From positions 3,205,098 through 3,269,097 of the forward strand of contig OX621164.1 in NCBI GenBank assembly GCA_951640195.1: DNA of 64,000 bases. The letters run 5' to 3'. The position numbers and the translations under genes were made by a program. The notes under the pieces were generated by a model. It searched no databases, was not told the origin of the DNA, and saw only the letters and a program-made list of their open reading frames with translations. Within the stretch, counting starts at the first letter, position 1, and every line of letters begins with the position of its first letter. Shown here piece by piece: positions 43,430-56,575 of this stretch. Source of the stretch: Porpolomopsis calyptriformis. Its lineage: Eukaryota > Basidiomycota > Agaricomycetes > Agaricales > Hygrophoraceae.

Positions 43430-44113
43430 TTAGATGGATGCACCACACAACCCTTTGTCCACAGGGCCATCAACATTCATAGCATCAGTATTATGCTCCA
43501 TCAGCATATTAGTGAGAGAGTGTATTGGGGAATGGGTTAATTTGTGACGTACAAATGCCTGAGTGGGGGAAGGGAGGGAGGACAAGGAGGAGGAGGAGGG
43601 AGAGCAGGTATGATGGCAGGAGGGACGTGAGAGTGTGGGGGAGGAGGGGGAATAGGTGTGAGGGTGAGTGTGAGGGTGGGTGGGATGAGGCGGGGCCTTG
43701 GGGGTGTTGCATTTCTTGCGATACTTCTTACCCCTGTGCTTGGCAGGGGTGTTCTCTTTCTCTGAGTCCCCACCAATATCCATGTCAGTGAGCCAGACAA
43801 GCTGTTGATAGCCTTTGGCATCTGTCACCTCCACTTGGCTTTTCGCTCAGGTTCCGTGAGAAGATGAGGGTTGGGGGGCACGGTACTTGGGAAAGCCATG
43901 TCCCATCCCAAGCTGCATCAACTCCAGCTTCAGCTTGGCACACTGATGGGTGGTTTCCGACATGAGGGCACAGCCCTGGAGGTCCAACACCTGTGTGCGA
44001 AGCATCTCCATGATTCCCTGGGCATCCCACAATTGTTGGGATAATACAACCAGGTAGGTGTTGTGCAGGGAATAGGCTGTGCATTGGTCATCACGCACTT
44101 GCTGAGCAGCCGG
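43430..44113 (-). pseudogene. Harbinger unit 2: Myb-like protein, C-terminal half
   Basis: Minus strand continuation of the Myb-like gene whose N-terminal half is at 62170-62960; element C2 separates them with target copies CCGG. Readable pieces: AAQQVRDDQCTAYSLHNTYL (~44105), a helical Leu/Met-rich stretch, then SEKENTPAKHRGKKYRKK (~43740) and a Pro/Ser-rich tail ending at 43430. A stop and a frame change occur near 43845. Its 3' end faces the transposase 3' end, the same convergent layout as unit 1. Confidence 0.55.
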
Positions 44114-44711
44114 TGATACATCTGCTTCATGTATGAGAACCGAACACAGAACAAGGTGCGAGGACAACTATAAAGAGTCTCGACACAGTCTATGATCAAT
44201 GATTGTGGAAAGGGGGTCTTTGATCGTTCGCGAATGAGATTGATTGGAGGATCAGGAGAATCGGAAGATTGAAATAGGAAGTCTTAGAAGATCTAGACTC
44301 GAGAGCAAGAGAGAAGCAAATATCTAACTTTTTTGGATCACTAGCTACAATATACAGTATATATATCTTCTAGTACAAGGATCCCTTTGAATGTATATGA
44401 TAAAAGGGGAGCCTCTCTAATGATCTAAAGGGAAAGTAGTGAATAGGAATGAAGAAGTCAAATAAAAAGGGAGAAATAGAAGAGAAATAATGCCTTTGAA
44501 TAGTGTCTTCCCTTTGATATACAAACTTTCATTTGCATTCGGAAAGCTTCAATCATGTTTGGAGAGTTCGATGATTCTCGAACTTGTTCAGGACATTTGG
44601 AAGCTATTGGGGGCATTTGGAGGGTTCATGTTTATGTTTGAAGGACTTGATAGGCATCTAGTATTCATATAGTTGAATATACGGTGCTCAGGGGATGGAG
44701 GGGTCATATCA
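44114..44711 (-). repeat. 3' LTR of C2
   Basis: Reverse complement of LTR C; reads TGATACATCTGC...GGGTCATATCA on the plus strand. The purine tract (as TCTCCTCCTCACTG) follows. Confidence 0.88.
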
Positions 44712-44878
44712 TCTCCTCCTCACTGAAATGTTGACTGTCCTCAGTCAATCGCGTGATTTGCTGGTAGTTGCTGAGGCACATTTATAAGTGTGACCAGTGT
44801 GTCACATTCATCTTCAGACACAACTGTCTACACAACTGCATACCACAACGTCAAGAATCTACATCAAACCATTCAAAA

Positions 44879-46432
44879 ATGTTGAAGAACGTGATAACTA
44901 TTGTGAAACAGAAGATCAGTGACCAAATGAAGTCACTTCCGGATAGGGTTGCCGAACTCAAAGATTACAAAATCTGGGGGCAATAGTTTTGCAAGTTACT
45001 GGTGAGTTTTTTGTTTTTCTAATCGTTTTCTTTTGCTAATCCATCTTTTAGATCGCATATAATCAGGTTGTGAAGGCCCTGAAAGAGACATCAACAGATG
45101 ACGAGGTTGTTGCATGGCAAAAGGAGGCCTGCAAGACCTTTGACGCTTTTGAAGAATGAGGGTGGTTGGAGTGGGCAGGGGAGCTGCTAATGCCAAGGTT
45201 GGCAGAGGTGGTACATCAGGAGGTCAAGGAGAAAGTGGAGGTAGAGAGGGTAGAGCGAGAGCGAAGGGTGGAAGAGGAACGCAAGGTGAGGGAGATGGCA
45301 GAGGTGGAATGAGTCAAGCGAGAGGTGTGAGAAGAATGAGAGCAGGTGGAACGCGAGGAATGAGAGAAGTGAGAGGAGCAGGAGCAGGTTGAGTGGTTAG
45401 AATAACAGGAGTGAGAGAAATGAGAATGAGAGAAATGGGAGGAATAGGACGTGGAGGACTGGAAGTGGGTGGAGGAGACCTACGAGAGGCTCCTCCAGCT
45501 GCTTCTGGATGGCAAAATCGACAAGGAGGAGTTCCATTGAGAAACAGAAAAGGCAGTGGGCGAAAGCAGAATAAAGGCAGCAGAGGTGTCAGCAGATATG
45601 CCAGACATGATGGGGGTGACAATGGAGATAACAGAGGAGGGGCACAAGCCCCTGGTTGATAAAGATGAATCAGCGGCAGCAGCGCAATTGCTGACTGCAG
45701 AAGAACTGGTTGAGCAGTTGAAGGCAGCCTACTGGGAGAGGATAGTGGAGAAGGGTTAGTCCCTTCTAGTGATGACAATGCGGGAGTACTACAAGCAAAA
45801 GGTGATAGAGGAGACCTTGCGCCCAGTTGAGGGCAAGGTAAGTTTTCTTTCTTTTATCTTATTTTTGTTTCACTAATGGACTTCTTTATTTCACAGTGTG
45901 ATTTTTGTGAGAAGGTTGGCGCGGAATGCGAGATCGACCCCACCAATCTGTTATGCATCAAGTGTGTAACGGACAAGCACAGGTGCTATTGGAAGGGGGA
46001 AACGTGGTTGGGGAAGAAATTCAAGCCGCGGCCCAAGGCGGGGTCGAAGGGTATAAACAAGTTGGCGACAGTGGGAGAATTGTCGAAGGGGGTTCAGAAA
46101 TCGGTGAGGGCTGTATCTCATAAGTAATTCTTTTTCTATCATTTGTTTTTCTTTTCTAACCTCTTCTTTTTATAGGTCCTGTGGTTTATATCAATGAGAC
46201 CCCACCTTTTGAGGGGGAGATGGTGGGCGAGAGCTCAAAGGGAACGACGTGACTGATCACAGGTCAGAAAGGGAAGGTGAAGGCGATGGCGGCCAATGAA
46301 GACAAGTCGTGGGAGGTTTTGGTAGCAATCGCAGAGGAGAAAGCGCATGTAAAGGTGCGAATCATCATTCTCAAAGAGATTTTGAGGGGTTTAGAAGAGA
46401 AGGAAGAGGAAATGGTCTTGGACCAATTGTAG
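44879..46432 (+). pseudogene. antisense gene of C2 (Zn2Cys6-like, coiled coil), copy 2
   Basis: Same gene and exon order as 23317-24799. Starts MLKNVITIVKQKIS (44879), KIWGQ then TAG in place of Gln, GTGAG donor near 45001, Glu/Arg-rich coiled coil with frame changes, the shared TGA at 45538, and exon 3 from 45897 with CDFCEKVGAEC...CIKCVTDKHRC. All six cysteines and their spacing are kept although many other codons have changed. Ends VLDQL at TAG 46430. Stops and frameshifts in the coiled coil make this copy dead. Confidence 0.65.
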
Positions 46433-46466
46433 ATTTACTTATCTTGTATAATTTTTGTAGCCTTTA

Positions 46467-46826
46467 TGTCAGAGATATATTTTTTCTTTTTCCTTTGCTC
46501 ATCTATCTCTATTTATATCAGACAGTTTACATCAATAACTGCTTAGCCACCCAAGCTCCGCTTAGTAATAGAAGGTGACCAAGCCATATCTATATTTAGT
46601 CTACCATCACTCTCCTTATCTACATGACTCATCCATAGTCGTTACGACTCACACATAGTCAGCATAACTCATACTTGGCTAGTATATAAAGCTAGCAGTA
46701 GATAGACTTAGGATAAGTCTGTTTCTTTCATTAACACCCCAATCAGTAGTCTTCCAACCCTTTAAAAACCCTACACCCAGAGCCTGAAGTAAAACCTTGC
46801 GATCAACCCTAGACTGCCATCTAACA
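46467..46826 (+). repeat. 5' LTR of chromovirus 2
   Basis: TGTCAGAG...CATCTAACA, 360 bp, paired with 53089-53448. Confidence 0.92.
46683..46726 (+). promoter_or_regulatory. TATA box and predicted mRNA 5' end (self-primer donor) of chromovirus 2
   Basis: TATATAAA at 46683-46690, then AAGTCTGTTTCT at 46715-46726, 32 bp downstream. All 12 bases are complementary to 46827-46838. Confidence 0.65.
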
Positions 46827-46838
46827 AGAAACAGACTT
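46827..46838 (+). promoter_or_regulatory. self-priming primer-binding site of chromovirus 2
   Basis: AGAAACAGACTT directly after the LTR, exact complement of the predicted mRNA start. The fourth-fifth base differs from chromovirus 1 (AGAATC) with the matching change in its LTR. Confidence 0.65.
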
Positions 46839-47006
46839 CCTTCTTGCTCACTCCACACTATACAACCCCTACTCTGTCTGGCCAGCGCTGAAGGTCTTCA
46901 CCCACCAGATCAATTTCACCACCCAGACATCAATATCGATTAGGCTTGCTCTCTCCCCTTGTATTCCCGTCAAGCTCCCCAATATCCAACTGCCACTGTT
47001 CCACCA

Positions 47007-48425
47007 ATGGTTTTGACTTGTTCATCATCCACTATCCCTCACCCTGCTATCCCTCTCTCCCAGGAAGGCTCTCTCCCTCCTGTCCCAGCTCCCTCCCATG
47101 ATGAGATGGTTGACCCTGCCCAAGAACAAGAAGAAGGAGAAGAAGAACAAGCGGGTCCCTCTCACTCAAAAGGGAAAGGTCGAGCTGAGGATAATGATGA
47201 GGATGAAGAAGAAGATCCATGTGTAGCCTTCGAGATCATGAAGCAGGATTATCAGCAATTGTTGCAGGTCCAACAAGACCAAGCGCAAGCAAGTCATAGA
47301 ATCAAACAGCAACTTCAAGTATTGATGGCCAACCTCATAGGCCCCCAACCTGTCCCTGCCCCTCTTGGGCCATTTCCCCAACCCTTCCAAGCACCCCCAG
47401 TATTCCCCCAACCTGTCCCTGCCCCTGCCCCTGTCCCTGCCCCTGCCCCTGCCCCTGCCAAGATCAAGATGAACCCTCCTGACGAATTCTCTAGTGATCC
47501 CACCAAGCTTCGCAACTTCCTGTGTCAAGTGAAGTTGAATCATTTGGGATGACCAGGAATCTCAGAGGCCGACAAGATTATCTATGCCTTGTCATTTATG
47601 ATTGGAGGAAACGCAGAACCATGGGCTGAGCGTCAAGTAGACGCTTACACAATGTTGAACTGGGTTGGTGCCGATTGGGCTGTCTTTGAACAAGCCCTCA
47701 CCCGAGACTTTGGAGACTTGGACCCCAAGTCAACTGCTCAACTGAAGATCAAGGACGTCAAGCAGTTCAACAAGAGCGCAGAGGAGTACAACATCAATTT
47801 CAATCGATGGGCCCATGATACTGGATACGGACAAGAAGCTTCGGTGACTTTATATAAAGACGGACTCAACCCCTCCCTTTTGTGACAGATCTACCTTTCA
47901 GATCGTCAACCCACCACCCTCTTTGAATGGCAGTCTCATGCTGCTGAACTTGACAGATGACATCGAGAATTTTTGGCTAGAACATCTTCTAAGCCCCAGA
48001 CTTGCAACACTCGCATCACCAATACCCCTTACTGACAAGGACCACCTGCTGGTCCCTCCACCTATTCCAACCCTGCTGCCCCCAGAATCAAACAAGAAGA
48101 GAAGCCTGCTTCACTAGGAGGAATTCCCAAAGGAGCATGTTTCAACTGTGGACAATTTGGCCACTTTGCCAGTTCTTGTCCCAATGCTCCTAGGGCAAGT
48201 ACTTCTGGCTCTGGAAGCCGCTCCTTCACCCCAGCAGCTAGAGGTCGTGGAGGAAAGAAACCTGGTCGAGGGAGAAATGTTCGAGTTCTGGAGACCTCAG
48301 CCTCAATTGAGGAGGTCAACTCCAATGAAGATTCTCGTCAAGATTTCGAGAAGTGTGGTATCGTCAACTGGGAGCCAAAGAGGAAAGAAGAGCTGAAGAG
48401 AGCTTTGGAGAAACAGGGTTTTTGA
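47007..48425 (+). pseudogene. chromovirus 2 gag
   Basis: First ATG in frame at 47007 (MVLTCSSSTIPHP). Acidic region EEGEEEQAGPSH, a Gln-rich helix (47230-47330), then Pro/Ala repeats coded by CCCCTG units (47340-47460), capsid part (NPPDEFSSDPTKLRNF; AEPWAERQVDAY; EYNINFNRWA) and zinc knuckle CFNCGQFGHFASSC (~48137-48180). It ends CAG GGT TTT TGA at the frameshift site. TGA near 47551, TGA 47883 and small frameshifts break it. Confidence 0.8.
48416..48425 (+). promoter_or_regulatory. candidate -1 ribosomal frameshift site, chromovirus 2 gag/pol
   Basis: CAG GGT TTT TGA in gag frame; -1 slip gives ACA GGG TTT TTG AAC, the pol frame. Same heptamer and stop position as chromovirus 1. Confidence 0.55.
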
Positions 48426-51400
48426 ACAGTCCGGACAATAGCTCATGCGTTGCGGACTCCTTTTCTATGTGTACCACTACCCCTATGCAATCTATTTCCC
48501 AAATTCTTGGTGCACTTGATTCGAGCGAAGAAGCTTTAACCATACCCCTTTGGTTGGAAACCACAGACACTGGTAGACGAATTGCCACCAGTGCATTGAT
48601 AGACTCTGGCGCCTCTGGATGCTTTATAAACTGGAATTTCGTGTAGGAGCGCGATATCCCTTTTTATTGATTGGAAGGACCAATCCCCGTGCGGAACGCA
48701 GATGGGACAGACAACTAAGGAGGTCCCATCGAATATGCTGTAGACCTGTGGATGGAGATGCCAGATTTTCCTAGGGAACGAACCCATTTGGAAGTGACAA
48801 ATTTAGGAGATATGATACAGGTTATCCTCGGCTACCCGTGGCTCAAATGTAATGATCCCCTGGTTGACTAGAAGGCTGGAACACTGACTTCACGTCAGAC
48901 TGTGGCCCCAACCAAGACTTCTCAGGCTGGAGTGATAGTGTCACGAGTAGGCTCTACATTGAATGGCGACTCCTACGCCAAGATTATCAGATTGGTCTCA
49001 CTGGGAGACCATGCAAGACCCACTACTGTGGAGGAAGATATGAAGAAGTATGTGCCGAAGAAATACTGGAGGCACTGGAAGGTGTTTATGAAGACCACCT
49101 TCGATGAACTTCCCCCACGATGACCAGAATTTGACCATGTGATCGATCTCGAACCTACCTTTAGACCCAAGATTGGAAAGGTGTACAAACTCACTAAGTA
49201 CGAACAGGGGAAGCTGAATGAGTTCCTGGAGGAACAACTTGCAAGTGGACAAATACGACGATCAAACTCCAAACAAGCTGCCTCGTTCTTCTTTGCTGCC
49301 AAAGGTGAAGAAGTTAATGCCCAAGGACAAGATGCTAGACTGCATCCAATCCAATACTATTGCTATCTGAATGCTCACACAATCCCAGATGCCTATCCCT
49401 TACCTCTCATCTCTGAGATTATTCAACAAACCAAGTTATCAGAAGCGGAACTGTTCACAGTCATGGATATCTCATGGGGCTTTAACAATATTCATATCAA
49501 AGAAGGAGACGAATGGAAAGGAGCCTTCAACACTCGACGAGGGCTGTTCGAGCCCACTGTCATGTTCTTTGGAATGCGAAACTCGCCTGCCTCCTTTCAA
49601 CAAATGATTGACATTCTCTTCAAAGAGGTTATCAATTCCAAGCAGGTCCACATCTATATTGACGATATCTTGATCATGGGAAAGGACCTTACTAAACTCA
49701 CCTATTGGACGGAACGAACTCTAGAGATCATGGAGAAGAATCAATTGTCCTGCAAACCCGTCAAGTGCCAGTTCGAGAAAAAGGAAGTGATTTATCTGGG
49801 GATGATGATCTCTAAAGGCCACATTGCTATTAACCCCAAGAAGGTTGAGGCGATCAGAACCTGGCCTATCCCCCAGAAGAAACGAGATCTCCAATCCTTC
49901 CTTGGCACTGCCAACTTTTGGCGAAGGTTTATCAAGGATTACTCCCTGATTGCTCGTCCTCTCAATGAGCTCCTACGAAAGGATCAAGAATGGATTTGGA
50001 CCCTAGGCAACAACGTGCTTTTGATACCCTCAAGAATGCACTTACCTCTGCTCCTGTTTTGAGAACCCCGAAGCCAGACCTTCCTTACCTTCTGGAGACA
50101 GATGCTTCTGGTGTTGGACTGGGTGCAGTCTTAACCCAGAAAGAGAATAACGAAGAAGATTGGCACCCCATTGGTTTCTACTCCAAGACCCTCCTCCCAG
50201 CTGAACAAAATTACCCCACCCATAACCAAGAGCTTTTAGCCATCATATCTGCCTTGAATAAATGGAGATACCTCCTACAAGGGACACAGCAACCCATTAT
50301 GATCAAGACTGACAACCAGTCCCTCCAATACTTCATGACCAGTCATCAGCTCTCCAGACGTCAGGCTAGATGGTCTGAGTTTTTAGCTCGCTTTTGGTTC
50401 AGAATCAGCTACCAGCCTAGAATCAAGAATAAGGCTGATGGACTCTCCAAATGTCCAGATCATTACCCGGAGTCTTATGAGGAGGTGGAGGACAAGGTCC
50501 TTCTGCCAAAAGAACTTTTTGTCAATACGCTTTTCATCAATGCAATCATCAGTTTATCATCCCCCAACTTTTTATCCAAGCTTTGCTTCCATTCCCCCCT
50601 ACCCTCTGAGATCATGGCCAAAATTGAAGATCCCTCTTCTGGATACACCCACATAGATTGCATTGTGCGTGATGCTGGAGATCGTATAGTTGTGCCAAAG
50701 GACGTATCTTTGCACACAGAAATTATTCAATTGACCCACGACAAACCCACTGGTGGCCATCCCGGCATTGAGAAGACAAAGGAACTGCTCCTCCGTAATT
50801 ACACATGGGAAGGTGCCCCACAAGATATCACCAATTACATGAAGTCCTGCCTTGCTTGTCAACAGACCAAGGTTTATCCACAGAAACCCACTGGACTTCT
50901 CCAACTGTTACCCCCTCCTACTAAACTGTGGCAACAGATCACTGCTGATCTTATCGTGGAACTCCCTAACTCAAAAGGATTCGATGCCATTCTAGTTGTA
51001 GTAGACAGATTCACCAAACAGGCTCACTTCATCCCAACAACTGGAAACCTGTCTGCTAAAGGAACTGCTGCGCTATTTCAAGAACATGTCTGGAAGCACC
51101 ATGGATGGCCAGAGAAGATCATTACCAATCGAGGAACCCAATTCTCATCGAAGTTCGCTACGTCATTGAACAAACTCCTAGGAACCACTTCTGGGCTTTC
51201 TACTGCCTATCACCCCCAAATAGATGGACAAACCGAACGAACCAATCAAGAGTTAGAGCAGTACGTACGGCTCTACACTAACTTCATGCAAGACGATTAG
51301 AAAGACTGGTTAGCCCCAGTGGAGTTTGCTTATAACAACTGAGAACATTCCTCCACTCACCAATCCCCCTTCTGGCTTGAATATGGTCGACATCCTCACA

Positions 51401-52002
51401 CCCCCTTATCAGTTCCAACCCAAACCTCAAATCCCGATGCCAACGAGTTTTACGTGCAGCTTACTAGAGCTAGAGAGAATGCTGAAGAGTCTCTTCAAAA
51501 GACCGCTAACTCAATGAAGCTCTATGCCGATCGAAAACGTCAAAAGGAACCCACATTTTATGAAGGACAAAGGGTCTGGCTTGATGCCAAGAATTTGAAA
51601 ACTGGCCGGCCTGCGAAGAAACTGGATGTCCGCTGGCTCGGACCTTTTATAATTCTAAAACAAATATCGCCTGTGGCTTACCGACTAAAGCTACTGCTGT
51701 CATGGAGGATCCACCCCGTGTTTCACGTTTCGCTACTCAAAGCTCTAGAGGAGAATCTCGATCTCCATCCCCCCATTGAGGAAGATGACAATCTCCGACC
51801 ACCTCTGGATGTGATCGAAGGAGAGCCTGAGTATGAAGTGGAACATATCTTAAATCACACCCCAGGAAAACGAAACTGACAATATCTAATCAAGTGGAAA
51901 GGCTACCCAATAGAGGCAGCTACCTGGGAACCACGATGGAACCTCAAGCATGCAAAAGACGTCTTGATGAACTATGAAAAGTCTATTCAAGCGGCGACTT
52001 AA
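48426..52002 (+). pseudogene. chromovirus 2 pol (protease, RT, RNase H, integrase, chromodomain)
   Basis: Protease with DSGAS (~48602); RT with AASFFFAAKG, FTVMDISWGF (~49458), NSPASFQQ and catalytic YIDD (~49655), open from 49139 to the RNase H overlap; RNase H LETDASGVGLG (~50093), SLQYF, KADGLSK; integrase HHCC (HPGIEKTKEL...CLACQQ, 50757-50865) with catalytic TADLI, ITNRG (Asp now Asn, ~51112) and TERTNQELE (~51235); chromodomain YLIKWKGYPIEAATWEPRW (~51880-51940). Stops near 48646, 48897, 49122 and 51298 and a frameshift at ~50000. Much less damaged than chromovirus 1, but the integrase Asp is lost. Confidence 0.9.
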
Positions 52003-52116
52003 CTCTCTTTCACGAATACTACTGACATCACGATCGTTAAATCTCTTTTTCTCCTTTTCAATCTCCGACGACTATAAGGACTTCCCCTTCCCGACAATCA
52101 TCAAAAGAAGCACGAA

Positions 52117-52809
52117 ATGCCCCACCAAGTTCTTTACACCCGCAAGTCAACTGGGAGGCGTCCACCCCGAGGGAACCCCACCGCTTCTACCTCCAACCTC
52201 CCCCCCAATTCTTCTTCCTCCTCTTCCTCGTCCGACAGTGTCTTGGTTACCCGACAGTTCAAGAAGCTGAAACGACGTACCGATACTATTGACAAGCTGG
52301 GATGAAATTGTAACTACCGAGGGCTCCCCTTTGCCAAGGTCGAGCACCTATCTGGGTGCCCCGAAACCTACATCCCTTTTATCTCTGGAGCACATTGATG
52401 CGAACTTAACTACGACCGTCACTGGTACACGTTTGACAAGGACAGTGACTTTGATGACAAGAAGAATCAACTTGAAGATTGGCTGGAGGCATACCAAGTT
52501 GGGCACCAACTTTTGATAGTTATACTGGACCAGGACGAATCCAACATCACCACCCCCACTATCCCTGAAGACCCCATCTCACACTGCATCCATTGCATTG
52601 CCAACCGACTCTATACTGCCCGGAACGGCTATCGCTCGATGATGGATGCCAAGTACGAAAGGATCCTTGACCTGGAGGAGAATGCTGTGATGTGTAGGGA
52701 GCTGGCTGAAACTTGGTTGCGACATGCCCAGGAGTTGGATGGCCGTTACCACTGGTTTGACCCAGATGGACACCTGCTTCAACCCCCAGTTTATGATGGC
52801 GCGACCTAG
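52117..52809 (+). pseudogene. chromovirus 2 ORF3 (post-pol protein)
   Basis: Begins ATG 52117 (MPHQVLYTRKSTGRRPP), 115 bp after pol. Ser-rich stretch, basic RQFKKLKRRTD, then stops at 52303 and near 52397. The remaining frame runs to TAG 52807 with HCIHCIANRLYTARNGYRS and a helix EENAVMCRELAETWLRHA, ending LLQPPVYDGAT. Placement and general composition match ORF3 of chromovirus 1, though no clear residue alignment was made. Confidence 0.5.
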
Positions 52810-53088
52810 GGACCAGATGCTGTTTCCAAACGAACAGTATTCCTTATGCCTCCCTTCTGGATGTGTGGTTAGAGAAGGTAGTATCTACTGGAGAGTTGAG
52901 GAAAAGTATACCTAGTGGATAGTCTTTGATCCGACAACTATCCACTCATCCCTCCTCTTCATCGCTCACCCATCTCATCACCCCTCTACCCACCTCTACC
53001 ATCCCTTTACACCTCCCCTTGACACCCTTCCTTCGCTTCGAAGGGTCTTCTCAAAATTCGGGACAAATTTCCTTTTTGTGGAGGTGAA

Positions 53089-53448
53089 TGTCAGAGATAT
53101 ATTTTTTCTTTTTCCTTTGCTCGTCTATCTCTATTTACATCAGACAGTTTACATCAATAACTGCTTAGCTACCCAAGCTCCGCTTAGTAATAGAAGGTGA
53201 CCAAGCCATATCTATATTTAGTCTACCATCACTCTCCTTATCTACATAACTCATCCATAGTCGTTACGACTCACACGTAGTCAGTATGACTCATACTTGG
53301 CTAGTATATAAAGCTAGCAGTAGATAGACTTAGGATAAGTCTGTTTCTTTCGTTAACACCCCAATCAGTAGTCTTCCAACCCTTTAAAAACCCTACACCC
53401 AGAGCCTGAAGTAAAACCTTGTGATCAACCCTAGACTGCCGTCTAACA
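53089..53448 (+). repeat. 3' LTR of chromovirus 2
   Basis: TGTCAGAG...GTCTAACA, 360 bp; followed by target copy CTTTA. GGGACAAATTTCC and TTTTTGTGGAGGTGAA precede it. Confidence 0.92.
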
Positions 53449-53637
53449 CTTTAGTCTTTTCTTCTTTCAAAATTGTATTTCTGTTTCTAAAAATTGAAAG
53501 AAAGACTTTGGAATGAAAAACAGTGTGTAGCAATGCATTACAGCAGGTTACAAGTCCTCAACCACAATGCTATCGAGTGGTTCACTAATTAGCGAACATT
53601 CCATCTCTCTAAGTTGTGAAGTTGATATATTGAGGAA

Positions 53638-56575
53638 TCATTTAGGAATTGTGATCAATCTTCTGGCAAAGTATGGGATGACTCTAAATGCAGCAATCAG
53701 GTGATGTAAGATGGATCTGTCGAGCTCTGCGATGATATAAGCTTTTCCTAAGTTTCGAGATATCATAACTAGGGGTCCTAGGTATCAAGGACGCATCTTC
53801 CGATTGAGAGACTTCTTGATTTTCATGTTCGGAATGAGTATGAGATTGCCAGTTTTGAAGTCGTAGTCATGAATGGTCCTCTTGTGTCTTTTCTTGAATT
53901 GAACTGCAGATTGTAGGTGAGCAGTAAGAACCTTTGATCGAAGTTGCTCTAAGTCAGTGTCTCATTTCTGTAGAGCAATCATGCATTGCGATATTAGATC
54001 AGTCATCGATAGAACCAAATCTGGAGTGGGAAGGAGATATGTTGCTTCAGAAATATCTAAAGGAAGCAATGGCTGTGATCTAGTGATAGCGAAGTAGGGT
54101 GAGCATCCCAATCGCTTTCGGGTAGTGACGCACTCAGCCCAAAATACAGAGTAGGCTCTGATTGACTATTGCTTCTAATCACCATCGACAGCTTTGAATA
54201 GCAATTGTCATATGTCAAAGTGAGATTGTTCAACTATTCTGTTCACTTGGGAGTTGTATCTGCTGATGTGAATGTGGTTGATTCAATAGCACTTGGTGAG
54301 GTGATCTATGGCTCCTAAGAGGGCCATTCCATTATCTGTGATGATTTCTCGAAGGGAGCCCCAGTGACAGATTATATCCTTGAAGATCCATTTGCCAATC
54401 AATTTTGCTGTTTCCAATTGGAGCATTTGAAATTCAGGATAGTGGGTGAGGGAGCATCGCCCTTGGACTATATATCGAAATGGGCCAGATCAGGGCATAT
54501 ACATCATGTCGATGTGGATTTTGGTGAATAGGGGAGCTGGCGTGGAGATGGTCGGAGGGATGAGGGCTTGCGTAGTTTGATGAACCTGACAGGTATAACA
54601 TGTTCAAACAAACCAGACTATGTCAGGGGCCATATGAGGCCACCAGAAGCATTTGGAAATGATCGATCAAGTAGCAAAAATAGCCTTGTAACCTGTTCAA
54701 TTGTGTAGTTCTGTCATGATCACTAATCGGCAATCTGGATTGATGACTAATTTATGAGTGCCTTGTCTATCCTTTCACCATAGTCAATAGTTGTCAATAA
54801 AGAACTCTTCACAGTATCATATAAAACTCGCGTAGTCATTGTCAGATATGTTGCTCAGTTGTTTGAGATCTGAGAGCCATTTTCGAACAAGGATAAGTCA
54901 TTGATTGTCTTGCTGAGCTGCTTCTGATCATGGAATGATGTTGTAGGAATCGGTACATGGATGGATAGGGTCCTCCTCCTCCTCACTGAAATGTTTACTC
55001 TGCAAGTAAACAGAGGTGGGTGATTGGAGGGTTTTCATTCGGGGTGCAGGTGAATCGTTGATATAGTGCATTAATCCGTGGACGCGATCAATCCAATTGT
55101 CGAAGTCTTTATTGATCAGCTCTTCATAATCTTGGTTATCAGGCTGTCAGGGGCGTTAGAAGAGGCTGTCAGGACCATGGTTCAAACCAGCGACATGTAC
55201 CAAAGTAAAATGGAATGTGAGGATTGCTACGATCCATCTGTTAATACTAGCCTGGGGCGCAATGTCTGGGTTCACTAGCATTCCTTTGATATAGCGAGCG
55301 TCGACTTCTATAATGAGGTTCCGAACACCAATGAGGTAGAGTCAGAGCGATCACAAGGCTTGATAGAGACTGTAGATTTCAAGTTTCAGCTAAGAGAACC
55401 TTCTTTCTTGATCATTCAAAGTGATCAAACCGAATCAATTATAGTACTGTTTCTTTGGGTCATCAGGATCCCATTAGCACAGGTGAAAGCCAACCACAAT
55501 ATATGAGGTGTTGACGGCAAGTATGACAGGGGCGTCAGAAGTATAATTGAGAACTCATAAAGCGGGCAATTCTAGAAGGGCTTGCTTTAAGTCCTCTTGG
55601 GTGGCGAGCTGATCGGGACCGAATTCGAAGGGCATATCTTTCCTAGTGAGCTTGACTAGGTGGTGTGCTCAATGCGCGAAGTTGCGAATGAAAATTCGAA
55701 CAATGCTGATAGTGCCAAGGAAGGCTTGAATAATGCTGATAGTGCCAAGGAAGGCTCGAACTTCAGAGAGGTCTTTACAGGGACCCCAGTTTCGGATTAC
55801 TGAGACACATGATTCGTTGGGTAGTTGTCCTAAGTGAGTACATCAATATCCAAGAATGGTGGTTTCTTCTACGCACAAGAACGATTTATAGCCTGACATA
55901 GTTCTGCCGCAATATTTCATTCACTGGACTATTCAATTGAGATTCCTGAAGTGTTCCCGCATGAATCATTGAATTCTGTCATTCTCTAGAATCGTTTTGT
56001 AGGATCCATCAGGTAATACGTATCAAGTCACAGGACCCTTCACAGGGATATTATCAATATAGGGGATCATAAATTTAGGAATCTCTGGTTGGAGGATATA
56101 GGTGACATCATCGTGAAATACTGGTACAGAATTCATCCATCCCATGGGTAGGGTAACTAGTCGATGAGCCCCATAGGGAGTTTGGAATGTGGTTAGATCA
56201 TGAGATGAAGGCGCGATCGCTTGTTCATCATATCTAATGTAAAGATTGAACATAGCACTACAGGATCGACCACCAAACTGTTTGGCCAAGTGTTCAGGAA
56301 TTGGCGTGACACCTGAATGTCGAATCATGACTTGATTGAGTGGTTCGAGACTATGAACGATTCTAAGTTCTTTCCCTCCTTTCTTTAGAACGGTGAGCTA
56401 TCATGATTGGTAGGAGGAGTTTAAAGGTTTATAGATACTAGCATTGATTTTTTGCTGGATAACTTTGCATACTTCATGGTAGATACCTGGGGGAATTGGA
56501 ATATTCTTCTGTACCCAAGGCGTATGTGGTATGACTGGAAGGTTGATGGGAGGGAAAAAGTTGGATCTGAAACAT
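53638..56575 (-). pseudogene. C2 pol, RT to integrase part
   Basis: Minus strand, C-terminal to N-terminal from left to right: integrase end with TGA at 53638, integrase core (VEQSH keeps the catalytic Glu lost in C1, near 54220), internal purine tract (54970), RNase H (about 55100-55560) and RT (55700-56575) with LPMGW and YIDN where C1 has YIDD (~56060). Many stops, mostly TGA/TAG/TAA from CGA/CAA/CAG. The RT is cut at 56575 by LTR A3. A short direct duplication (CTTGAATAATGCTGATAGTG) lies near 55690-55740. Confidence 0.8.
54970..54994 (-). promoter_or_regulatory. candidate central polypurine tract of C2
   Basis: Plus strand TCCTCCTCCTCCTCACTG then AAATGTT; the reverse complement matches the tract at 21747 and the C-family terminal tract. 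Retained despite heavy decay around it. Confidence 0.5.

Larger units (their letters stand above)
46467..53448 (+). mobile_element. chromovirus 2 (Ty3-type, Tf1/sushi-like)
   Basis: Complete LTR-to-LTR element with 360-bp LTRs and perfect 5-bp duplication CTTTA. Gag, pol with chromodomain, and ORF3. LTR copies differ at about ten sites, all transitions. Inserted in C2: removal restores the TTTGTAGCCTTTAGTCTTT sequence seen in C1. Related to but clearly distinct from chromovirus 1. Confidence 0.92.

Noticed and set aside
43525..43821. Arg/Gly- or Pro-rich open frames on both strands
   Set aside because: Low-complexity tail of the Harbinger Myb-like pseudogene read in other frames.
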